From NCBI RefSeq assembly GCF_002234595.1, contig NZ_NMUL01000051.1:1-64000 (forward strand): a DNA stretch of 64,000 nt, read 5' to 3'. This document shows, piece after piece, positions 51,484 to 59,138 of this stretch; position 1 is the first letter of the stretch, and each line of letters starts with the position of its first letter. Source of the DNA: Amycolatopsis vastitatis. Lineage in GTDB: Bacteria; Actinomycetota; Actinomycetes; Mycobacteriales; Pseudonocardiaceae. The notes below the pieces were generated by a model that had not been told where the DNA came from, did not search any database, and saw nothing but the letters and a program-made list of their open reading frames with translations. The position numbers were made by a program, and so were the translations under genes.

Positions 51484-52421
51484 GACGCGGCCTTCTCGGC
51501 CCGGGACAGCCCGAAGTACTGCCCCGTCGACGCCACCGAAACGATGATCGTCAGCACCACCGCCAGCGCGATGCTGTAGCCGAACTCCCCCAGTGTGAAG
51601 GCGTCCTTGTAGATCAACGTCGAGAGCGTGTCGGTCGCGTGGCCGGGGCCGCCGCCGGTGAGCGCATAAACCTGGTCGAACAGCTTGAGCCCGCCGATGA
51701 TCGACAGCATCAGGTTGATCGTGAACGCCGGCGCGAGCAACGGCCGGGTCACCGACCAGAACCGCCGTACCACGCCGGCGCCGTCGATGGCGGCCGCCTC
51801 GTGGATTTCCCGCGGAATCGACTGCAACCCGGCCAGGAAGATCACCATCGAGTAGCCGGCGTACTGCCACACGATCACGCCCACGACCGACCACAGCGCG
51901 ATGTCCGGGTTTCCCAGCCAGTCCTGCCGCCACGAGCCGAGGCCGACGGCGCCGAGCAGGCTGTTCACCGCGCCGTCCGGGCCGAGCAGGTTGCGCCACA
52001 GGTAGGCGGACACGATGGGCGTGACCAACGCCGGGGCGAACAGGAACACCCGCAGCACGTTGCGGGACTTGATCGTGCTGTTGACGCCGAGCGCCAGCAG
52101 CAGGCCGAGCCCGTTCTGGAGGACCGTGATCGCCACGGCGATCACCAGCGTGTGCCAGATCGCCTGCGTGGCCGCGGGATCGTCGACCATCTCGGCGAAG
52201 TTGCCGAAGCCGATCCAAGAGAAGTCCGGCGACAGGCCGTCCCAGTCGGTGAAGGCGTAGTAGACGCCCCGGGCGCTGGGCACCAGCACCACGAACGCGA
52301 ACAGCAGCAGGGCCGGCACGGTGAACCACCACGGGACGGACCGCCGGCTCGTCCCGCCGCGAGTGCGGTGCGATGGCGCCGCGACGGCGTCCGCCCGCCG
52401 CGGCTTGATGGCGACAGTCAT
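51480..52421 (-). CDS. Carbohydrate ABC transporter permease 1, MalF type (module 3)
   Basis: A 313-residue CUT1 permease, first gene of the minus-strand ABC operon. Helices include WWFTVPALLLFAFVVLVPSA and TFTINLMLSIIGGLKLFD-like segments. The EAA loop EIHEAAAIDGAGVVRRFWSV and the GGPGHATDTLSTLIYKDAF motif typical of MalF-like sugar permeases are present. The upstream gap to the divergent LacI gene holds three operator-like palindromes, so the operon is probably repressed by that LacI. Confidence 0.93.
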   Translation of the reverse strand: MTVAIKPRRADAVAAPSHRTRGGTSRRSVPWWFTVPALLLFAFVVLVPSARGVYYAFTDWDGLSPDFSWIGFGNFAEMVDDPAATQAIWHTLVIAVAITVLQNGLGLLLALGVNSTIKSRNVLRVFLFAPALVTPIVSAYLWRNLLGPDGAVNSLLGAVGLGSWRQDWLGNPDIALWSVVGVIVWQYAGYSMVIFLAGLQSIPREIHEAAAIDGAGVVRRFWSVTRPLLAPAFTINLMLSIIGGLKLFDQVYALTGGGPGHATDTLSTLIYKDAFTLGEFGYSIALAVVLTIIVSVASTGQYFGLSRAEKAAS

Positions 52422-52434
52422 TGGCGCCCACCTC

Positions 52435-52588
52435 GTTTAAACGTTTCAACGTTGCGGCCACCGAAACGGCCCTGGTCACGGAGCTTTGGGTAACGTTGCC
52501 CATTATTGGGTGCGGACGACTCTAAGAGCCGCTGTACCCCACGTCAAGACGCCTGGTGCCAGGCTTGCATGTGGCAGGTAACGTTTCC
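52435..52588. promoter_or_regulatory. Divergent promoter region with three LacI-type dyads
   Basis: Between the ABC operon and the LacI gene lie GTTTAAACGTTTCAAC (52435-52450), TGGGTAACGTTGCCCA (52487-52502) and GGTAACGTTTCC (52577-52588), the last only 3 bases before the LacI ATG. All have the central ACGT/CG typical of LacI-family sites. They likely mediate autoregulation and repression of the ABC operon. Confidence 0.65.
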
Positions 52589-52591
52589 CGT

Positions 52592-53620
52592 ATGGATCGA
52601 GCGGACTCCTCACGGCGAGTGACGATCGTCGACGTCGCGCGCCACGCAGGCGTCTCGACGACGGCGGCGTCGAAGGTGCTGCGCAACGCCTACGGCGCCA
52701 GCCCCGCCATGCGCGCGAAGGTCCAGCGGGCGATCGAGGAGCTGGGCTACCGCCCGTACGCCGCGGCGCGGGGCCTGCGCGGCCAGACCTACACCATCGG
52801 CGTCATGCTGCCCGACATCCGCAACCCGTTCTTCCCCGACATCATCGACGGAATCACCGGCACCCTGCGCGACACCGATTACCACGTCCTGCTCGGTCCC
52901 AGCTGCGACAACGAAAAGGACGAAGCCCAGCTCACCGACGCGATGGTCGACCGCGGCATGGACGGCCTCGTCCTCATCGCCCCGGTGATGTCCCAGGCGC
53001 GGCTCGAACGCCTCGCCAAGACCGTCCCCACCGTCGTGGTGGGCCGGCACGCCCGGTCGGCCCATTTCGACACGGTGACCGACGACGACACGACCGGCGC
53101 CGAACTCGTCGTCGACCACCTCGCCGAGCTCGGCCATCGCCACATCGCCCACATCGAACACCACGAGACCGACCCCGCCCGCCTCGCCGAAATGCCCAAC
53201 GCGGTCCGCGCCGACGGCTACCGGAAAGCCATGCACGCCAGGGGGCTCGAGGTCGACATCGTCTCGACCAGCTACACCCAGGAAGGCGGCTACCGCGGCG
53301 CCCAGCAGATCCTCGCGCGCCCCCAGCGCCCGACGGCCATCTTCGCCGGGGCCGACATCGTCGCGATGGGTGTGCTGACCGCCCTCAGCGAGGCCGGTTT
53401 GTCCGTACCCGAGGACATTTCCCTCGCCGGCTACGACAACACCAACTTCGCCGCCCTCGGCCCGATTTCGCTCACCAGCGTCGACCAGGCCGGGCACCAC
53501 ATCGGCACCGACGCCGCCCGGCTGCTGCTGGAGCGCATCGCCGACCGGACCCGGCCGGCGGCCCAGATCAAGCTTTCGCCGACGCTGGTCCCCCGCCGCA
53601 CCACCGCTCCCCCACGTTGA
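52592..53620 (+). CDS. LacI-family transcriptional regulator (module 3)
   Basis: A 342-residue LacI regulator from ATG 52592. Helix-turn-helix VTIVDVARHAGVSTTAASKV, hinge EELGYRPYAAARGLRGQTYT, ligand domain VMLPDIRNPFFPDIIDGITG and FAGADIVAMGVLTALSEAGL with SLAGYDNTNFAALGPISLTS. It is divergent from the ABC/GH78 operon, whose intergenic region carries palindromes fitting this family, and ends 3 bases before the convergent GH78 stop. It is a likely sugar-responsive repressor. Confidence 0.93.
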   Translation: MDRADSSRRVTIVDVARHAGVSTTAASKVLRNAYGASPAMRAKVQRAIEELGYRPYAAARGLRGQTYTIGVMLPDIRNPFFPDIIDGITGTLRDTDYHVLLGPSCDNEKDEAQLTDAMVDRGMDGLVLIAPVMSQARLERLAKTVPTVVVGRHARSAHFDTVTDDDTTGAELVVDHLAELGHRHIAHIEHHETDPARLAEMPNAVRADGYRKAMHARGLEVDIVSTSYTQEGGYRGAQQILARPQRPTAIFAGADIVAMGVLTALSEAGLSVPEDISLAGYDNTNFAALGPISLTSVDQAGHHIGTDAARLLLERIADRTRPAAQIKLSPTLVPRRTTAPPR

Positions 53621-53623
53621 CCG

Positions 53624-56407
53624 TTAGTTCGCCTCATCGAGGACCCCGGTCGGGAGGGCGGCCAAGGCCTTTTCGATGGCTTCCACGATTTCGAGGGGCG
53701 TGTGGCTCAGCGGATCGCGCAGGTGACGTCCGGGCGTCCACCGAGTCGTGCGGCGAAAGGCGGCGGCCCGGTCGGGATCGATGGAGCTGATTGCCGCCAG
53801 AACGGTCCGATATGCCTCAACGTCGTCGACGATGGCCGCGAGGTCGCTGTCGAGCCCGAGTCCGGTCCGTGTGCGGCGCGCGCGTGGATGCTTCTCAGTC
53901 CAGGTGTGCCTGCCACTGCCGACCTCGTGCTCGGTCCCGGATGGCAACCGGACTGCGGCTCGGGTGTTGGCCGGTACCTCGATCTCGAACCGCACGAGGT
54001 CCTTCGAGCGGGACCAGCCCGCCGATGCGCGCCCGTACGGCGTGTCGTGCCACGCCGAGGCGTCGTCGAGCGCGTCGAGCAAGGTCGGGACGACTCGGAT
54101 GCGCCGGTAGCCGGGTTCGGCTGGTGCGAGACCGGCCACGCACCGGTGCAGCCAGTCGGCGACCGCACCGAGCGCATAGTGGTTGAACGACGTCATCTGG
54201 CCCGGGTTGATCGAGCCGTCCTCGAGCATCGAGTCCCAGCGCTCCCAGATGGTCGTGGCACCCATCGTCACCGGGTAGAGCCACGACGGGCACTCGGTCT
54301 GCACGAGCAGGCGCGACGCCGCATCGGCGTGTCCGGTCGCCGTCAGCGCGTCACAGATGATCGGCGTGCCGACGAAACCGGTGGCGATGTGATAGCCGTA
54401 AGCCCGGACGAGGTGGCACAACCGCTCCCCCATCGCGTCCTTGTGCGCATCCTCCATGAGGCCGAAGACGATCGCGATGGCGTACGCCGTCGGCGCGTCC
54501 GACACCATCCGGCCCTCGGGCGTGATGTACGTGCCACGGAACGCGTTCGCGATCCGCGCCGCGAGGTCGCCGTACCGGCGTGCGTCTTCCTCACGGTCCA
54601 GCAGCCTGGCGGCCTGCGCCGTGAGGTCAGCCGAGCGGTAGTAGTACGCCGTCGCGACCAGCCCCGGGTCGGTCTTGGCCTGGCCGGGCTGGTCGGGTGG
54701 GGCGTCCGGGTCGAGCCAGTCACCGAACTGGACGCCGCCCTCCCACAGCAGCTTGCCGCCCGTCCGGGCCGTCACCGTGTCCACCCACCTCGCCATGGCC
54801 TCGAAGCAGGCCGGCAATGCGTCCGGGTCACCGAAGCGTTCCCTCAGGACGGTGGGCACGACGGTGATCGCGTCGCCCCACGCGGCGACCGGCTGCAGCT
54901 GGCCCGGCACCTGGGGAATGACTGCGGGCACGACCATCGGCACGACCCCGTTCGCTGCCCGCTGCTCGGCCATGACGTCTTCCAGCCAGGAGCGCAGGAA
55001 CGCGTCACAGTCGTAGAGGAACGACGCGGTCGGGGCGAAGACCTGGATGTCGCCGGTCCAGCCGAGCCGCTCGTCCCGCTGGGGGCAGTCGGTCGGGATG
55101 GACAGGAAGTTGCCGCGCATTCCCCACACGACGTTGTCGTGGAAGCGCCGCAGCAACGGGTGCGCCGTGGTGAACCCACCGGTGCGCGACATGTCCGTGT
55201 GGACGACCGCGGCCGAGACCGCGTCGGGCGAGAACTCTCCGGGCCAGTTCCCGATTTCGACGTACCGGAAACCGTGGAACGTCCAGCGGGGCTCCCACGT
55301 CTCCTCGCCATCGCCGCTGAGGGTGTACCGATCCGTGGCCGCGGCGTTGCGCAACGGCCGGATTCCGAGTTCTCCGTGCTCCAGCACCTCGGCGTGCCGC
55401 AAGGTCACGGTGTGCCCGCGCGGCCCGGCGACGGTCAGCTTGACCCATCCGACGAGGTTCTGGCCGAAGTCGAGGACCGTCTTGCCCGACGGTGTGGTGA
55501 GCACATCAGCCACTTCGCGGTACTCGATCACACGCACGGGCGGGCTCGACCGGGGTTCCGGCCGCACGTCCGGCACATCGACCAGCGCGACCGGGTTCCA
55601 GTCCTCGTCGTGCCGACGCGCGTCATAGGTTTCGCCTTGGTAGATGCTCGCCGAGACAACCGGGCCCGGCGACCACCGCCAATGCTCATCGGTGGTGATC
55701 GTGGTGCTGGTGCCGTCTTCGTACTCGATCACCAGCTGCGCGGCCGCGGCCGGATGGCCTTCGTAGAACCGTCGTGCCGCGTCACGGAACCCGAAGTCCT
55801 CGGTGTACCAGCCGCCGGCCAGCTCGATCCCGAAGGTGTTGGTTCCCGGACGCAGATGCGAGGTCACGTCGTTGACGTCGTACAGCAGCCGCCACTGGTA
55901 GCTCGTCCAGCCCGGCTTCAGCACCGCGTCGTCGACCGCGGCGCCGTTGAGGCGGACGTCGTAGGCGCCGAAAGCCGTCGCGTAGAGAAATGCCCGGCGG
56001 ACACCGCCGTGCACCTCGAACGTGGCGCGCAGCAGATGGGGTTCGTCCGAACCGGACCCGACGAACGTCGCCTGCCACTCCCCCGGGTCGAGGAAGCCCG
56101 CCGTCACTTCGGTCGGTTCGCTCCACGGCGAGACCGAACCGTCGGTTCCCCGGACCCGTACGCGGACGGCGGCCGCTTCCCGGGGCCGCAACGGCGCGAA
56201 CGGCCACTCGACGAAGACCGATTCATCCCCGTCGATCGACGCGGACACGCGTACGTCCGCGGTGATCAGCTCGATCTCGGCACCCGCCTGGAGCCAGTTC
56301 CCGTCCCGGGACAACGTCTTCCACGACAGCCTCGGCGCCGCGGTGGGCAAGGACGGTTCGCCCGAACCGACGCGGGGAGCCTGGACGGTGACGGGGTCAC
56401 TCGTCAT
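53624..56407 (-). CDS. Cytoplasmic alpha-L-rhamnosidase GH78 (module 4)
   Basis: From ATG 56407, 927 residues, no signal peptide. Same domain order as the other GH78 enzymes: Bac_rhamnosid_N (AFLYATAFGAYDVRLNGAAV), concanavalin-like (VLDFGQNLVGWVKLTVAG) and a catalytic domain with acid Glu446 in DCPQRDERLGWTGDIQ and base Glu722 in GATTIWERWDSM. After the C-terminal beta domain it has an extra tail of about 70 residues (for example LAAISSIDPDRAAAFRRTTR and IVEAIEKALAALPTGV) not seen in the other copies. Its start overlaps the MFS stop (ATGA), so importer and enzyme are co-translated. Confidence 0.93.
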   Translation of the reverse strand: MTSDPVTVQAPRVGSGEPSLPTAAPRLSWKTLSRDGNWLQAGAEIELITADVRVSASIDGDESVFVEWPFAPLRPREAAAVRVRVRGTDGSVSPWSEPTEVTAGFLDPGEWQATFVGSGSDEPHLLRATFEVHGGVRRAFLYATAFGAYDVRLNGAAVDDAVLKPGWTSYQWRLLYDVNDVTSHLRPGTNTFGIELAGGWYTEDFGFRDAARRFYEGHPAAAAQLVIEYEDGTSTTITTDEHWRWSPGPVVSASIYQGETYDARRHDEDWNPVALVDVPDVRPEPRSSPPVRVIEYREVADVLTTPSGKTVLDFGQNLVGWVKLTVAGPRGHTVTLRHAEVLEHGELGIRPLRNAAATDRYTLSGDGEETWEPRWTFHGFRYVEIGNWPGEFSPDAVSAAVVHTDMSRTGGFTTAHPLLRRFHDNVVWGMRGNFLSIPTDCPQRDERLGWTGDIQVFAPTASFLYDCDAFLRSWLEDVMAEQRAANGVVPMVVPAVIPQVPGQLQPVAAWGDAITVVPTVLRERFGDPDALPACFEAMARWVDTVTARTGGKLLWEGGVQFGDWLDPDAPPDQPGQAKTDPGLVATAYYYRSADLTAQAARLLDREEDARRYGDLAARIANAFRGTYITPEGRMVSDAPTAYAIAIVFGLMEDAHKDAMGERLCHLVRAYGYHIATGFVGTPIICDALTATGHADAASRLLVQTECPSWLYPVTMGATTIWERWDSMLEDGSINPGQMTSFNHYALGAVADWLHRCVAGLAPAEPGYRRIRVVPTLLDALDDASAWHDTPYGRASAGWSRSKDLVRFEIEVPANTRAAVRLPSGTEHEVGSGRHTWTEKHPRARRTRTGLGLDSDLAAIVDDVEAYRTVLAAISSIDPDRAAAFRRTTRWTPGRHLRDPLSHTPLEIVEAIEKALAALPTGVLDEAN

Positions 56408-57708
56408 CAAAGCGCCTCCTTGGCGGTAACGGCGGCGGTCCCGGCGGGCGACGGCGCCGTGGCGGTGCGCTGGCGGCGCAGGATGACCGTGCCGATCCCG
56501 CCGGACACCAGGGCGAACGCGGCCAGCAGGAAGTACAGGCCCTTCGGGCTCCACGCGATCAGCGCGGGCGTGACGAGGGCAAAGGCGGAGGCGATGAAGC
56601 GGGCGATCGCGATGGTGAAGCCCTGCACGGTCGCGCGGGCGTTCACCGGGAACGACTCCTGCGTCCAGATCTTGTAGAGGGCCTCACCGATGAAGGGGAA
56701 GGCGATGTTGTAGAGGACCAGTGCGGCGATCATCGCCGGCAGGACAACGCCGCCGGTGACGGCGATCAGCAGCTGGCAGGCGGTGAAGACGGCGACACCG
56801 AAGGCGAAGAACCGGCTGCGCCACTTCGTATCGGCGATGCGGGTGAACACGATCGTACCGACCAACCCGATCAGCGTGGTGCCGAACGACAACCCCGTGG
56901 CCACGGTCTGCGTCGTGCCACCGACCGTGACGAGGAAGTAGGTCTTGAAGGACCCGAAGGTGTTCGCCACGAGGGTGAAGAACAGGTAGAAACCCGCGGT
57001 GAGGGCGATCAGCACCAGCGACGTCCGGTTGCGGAGCAGGGTCGCCAACGGCACGGCCTTGGCGGGGTCGACGCCCACCGTCTCGTGCCGTTCGAGGGCT
57101 TCCTCCTCGAGCCGGTGGAACGGTGGGTAGAAGGCACGGAAGGCGAAGGTCGCGACCGCCAGCACGGCGAGCAGGCCGAAGATCATGCTGATTCCGGGCA
57201 CGCCGAGCCCGGAGACGGCGAAGCCCAGGAGGGTCGCCACCACGACGCCGACCGTCCACATGACGTGCGTGAAGGCGACGAGCCGGCCCTGCGTGCCCTC
57301 AGGGGCGCGCTCGGAGAGCACCGCGAGCGAGATGGGCAGGTCCGCGCCGGCGGCCACGCCGAGCACGATCACGCCGGCGACCAGCACGGAGGCGTTCTGG
57401 GCCAGCGCGATCGTCGCGGCCGCGGCCGCGTAGAGCAGGATCGTCAGGGAGAACATCCGGCCGCGGCCCACCAGGTCGGCCAGCCGGCCGCCGACCAGCG
57501 AACCGACGGCGATGAACAGCGTCAGGGCCGAACCCAGCACGCCGACGGTCCAGACATCGAGGTCGAATGCCTTCTTCCACAGGGCCAGGCCCAGGCCGAC
57601 CGAGATGATCGCGCCCGAGTCCAGCAGCGACGCCATGCCGGCGGCGACGGCGAGCATCCAGTGTCTGCGGTCGAGCCCGGTGGGCGGCTTGGCGGTGTTC
57701 GCGGCCAT
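56407..57708 (-). CDS. MFS sugar-porter-like transporter (module 4)
   Basis: A 433-residue, 12-helix MFS carrier from ATG 57708 (AAGGAGA upstream); the longer frame would cover an operator. Motifs: GGRLADLVGRGRMFSLTILL, GADLPISLAVLSERAPEGTQ and EALYKIWTQESFPVNARATV (PESPR-like). It is paralogous to the MFS at 33987, and both precede or face a cytoplasmic GH78, so it probably imports a rhamnoside. Two operator-like dyads lie upstream. Confidence 0.9.
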   Translation of the reverse strand: MAANTAKPPTGLDRRHWMLAVAAGMASLLDSGAIISVGLGLALWKKAFDLDVWTVGVLGSALTLFIAVGSLVGGRLADLVGRGRMFSLTILLYAAAAATIALAQNASVLVAGVIVLGVAAGADLPISLAVLSERAPEGTQGRLVAFTHVMWTVGVVVATLLGFAVSGLGVPGISMIFGLLAVLAVATFAFRAFYPPFHRLEEEALERHETVGVDPAKAVPLATLLRNRTSLVLIALTAGFYLFFTLVANTFGSFKTYFLVTVGGTTQTVATGLSFGTTLIGLVGTIVFTRIADTKWRSRFFAFGVAVFTACQLLIAVTGGVVLPAMIAALVLYNIAFPFIGEALYKIWTQESFPVNARATVQGFTIAIARFIASAFALVTPALIAWSPKGLYFLLAAFALVSGGIGTVILRRQRTATAPSPAGTAAVTAKEAL

Positions 57709-57744
57709 GGGGTCTCCTTCTTCGTCGAAGCAGCGCGCCGGCCT

Positions 57745-57839
57745 GGTAACACGTTTTACCTCGGCGGCGACGGGATCACACCACATGACCTCCTATAACT
57801 GTCAAGTCCTACAGAGCAACTTGGTAAAACGATTTAATC
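57745..57839 (-). promoter_or_regulatory. LacI-type operator pair before the MFS/GH78 operon
   Basis: GGTAACACGTTTTACC (57745-57760) and GGTAAAACGATTTAATC (57823-57839) flank the presumed promoter between the MFS gene and the downstream end of the LacI gene. The first shares the 12-base core TAACACGTTTTA with 35314-35325. Two sites 78 bases apart could allow DNA looping by a LacI tetramer. Binding is inferred. Confidence 0.65.
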
Positions 57840-57869
57840 TGCCGGTGCGCTACCCGCTGCGGGAGTAGC

Positions 57870-58907
57870 TCACTGCCGGACGGTCGACGCCCGCACGACC
57901 AGCTCGGGCGAGAACTCGATCTGCGGCCGGGGCAGGTGCGGGGTGCCGCGCTCCCCGGCCGAGCCGAGCGCGTCGATCTCGGCGAAGAGCAGGTCGGCCG
58001 CCGCCGTGCCCAGCTCGGCGTGCGGCGTCCGGATGGTGGTGAGCGGCACGATCGTCGATCGGGCGAACTCGATGTCGTCGTAGCCCACCACGGCGATGTC
58101 GGACGGTACGCTGACGACCTTCGAGGACACAAAGGCCTGGACGACGCCGATGGCGAGCAGGTCGTTCGCGCAGAACAGCGCGTCGGGACGCTCGGAAGGC
58201 GGTCGTCTCGCGATCGCGTCCGCGCAGGCGATCCCGGCCTCGACCGAGCGCTCGGGCACCGGGATGACTTCCAGGGTGACGCCGGGGGCCGAGTGGACCG
58301 CCGACAGCGCGCCGTTGAGCCGGTCGGCCACCTGCTTCAGCGCGAGCGAGGACGAGACGAACCCGATGCGCTTGCGGCCCAGCTCGACGAGGTGGGCGGC
58401 GGCCAGCTTGCCGCCGGCGACGTGGTCGATGGACACGGACGCCTGCTCCGGCGATTCGGCGTGGCGCGCACTGAGCACGCTCGCGATGCCGAACGAGCGC
58501 ATCCGGGCCAGCTCGGCCTCGACGTTGCCGACCGGCGCGATGATGACCCCGCTGACCAGCTGCTTGGCGAACAGCTGCAGGTAGCTGCGCTCGCGCTGCT
58601 CGGAGCCGGTGTCGTTGGCCATCAGCATGTACATGCCCTCGGCCGAGACCCGCCGCTCGATCGCCGCGGCGATCTCGGGCGTAGTGGCTCCGGCCAGTTC
58701 GAACGCGATGTAACCGATCACCGGGCTGACGCCGGTCCGGAGGGTGCGGGCGGCGTCGTTCGGCACGAACCCGAGAGCATCAACGGCCTGCTGGATCCGC
58801 TGCCTCGTCGCGTCGGACAGCTTCCGCGGCTTGTGGAAGTAGTTCGACACCGAGGCAGGCGACACCCTGGCCAGCTCGGCGACGTCGCGAATCGTGACCC
58901 TGTTCAG
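57870..58907 (-). CDS. LacI-family transcriptional regulator (module 4), start uncertain
   Basis: About 345 residues of LacI type: helix-turn-helix VTIRDVAELARVSPASVSNY, hinge VDALGFVPNDAARTLRTGVS, ligand domain FELAGATTPEIAAAIERRVS and IAVVGYDDIEFARSTIVPL. No ATG or GTG lies just before the helix-turn-helix in frame: a CTG at 58907 or an ATG at 59033 (adding about 42 residues) are options. Another frame from an ATG nearby reads MGRESMGVREEQSAEQ up to the same point, so a one-base indel near 58905 may hide the true start. It is transcribed away from the secreted GH78-like gene and lies upstream of the MFS/GH78 operon on the same strand. Confidence 0.87.
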   Translation of the reverse strand: MNRVTIRDVAELARVSPASVSNYFHKPRKLSDATRQRIQQAVDALGFVPNDAARTLRTGVSPVIGYIAFELAGATTPEIAAAIERRVSAEGMYMLMANDTGSEQRERSYLQLFAKQLVSGVIIAPVGNVEAELARMRSFGIASVLSARHAESPEQASVSIDHVAGGKLAAAHLVELGRKRIGFVSSSLALKQVADRLNGALSAVHSAPGVTLEVIPVPERSVEAGIACADAIARRPPSERPDALFCANDLLAIGVVQAFVSSKVVSVPSDIAVVGYDDIEFARSTIVPLTTIRTPHAELGTAAADLLFAEIDALGSAGERGTPHLPRPQIEFSPELVVRASTVRQ

Positions 58908-59122
58908 CCGACTGTTCCTCTCGCACGCCCATGGACTCGCGGCCCATGTTAGTGCAGACGCGTGAACGGCGGCCCGCCGCTGACCAGGGCGGAAGCCGCG
59001 GGCGCGTCCGGTATCGGACAAACGCTTGCCCATCCCGGCGACGCGTCCGCAAGATGCCCTCCTGGCCTTGTCTCCGGCCGCCCCCGCAACCCTCCACTCA
59101 ACGGGGAGAGGAAGGCATCGGA

Positions 59123-59138
59123 ATTGAAACGATTCACT
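59123..59138 (+). promoter_or_regulatory. Operator-like palindrome over the GH78-like start codon
   Basis: Read on the minus strand, this is AGTGAATCGTTTCAAT, matching AGTGAATCGTTTCACT at 35484-35499 at 14 of 16 positions. It covers the TTG start at 59124, so a bound repressor would block expression. It suggests a common LacI regulator for both glycosidase genes. Confidence 0.6.

Noticed and set aside
53702..56677. A 991-codon plus-strand open frame
   Set aside because: It is antisense to the module 4 GH78 gene, whose minus-strand frame has intact catalytic motifs.
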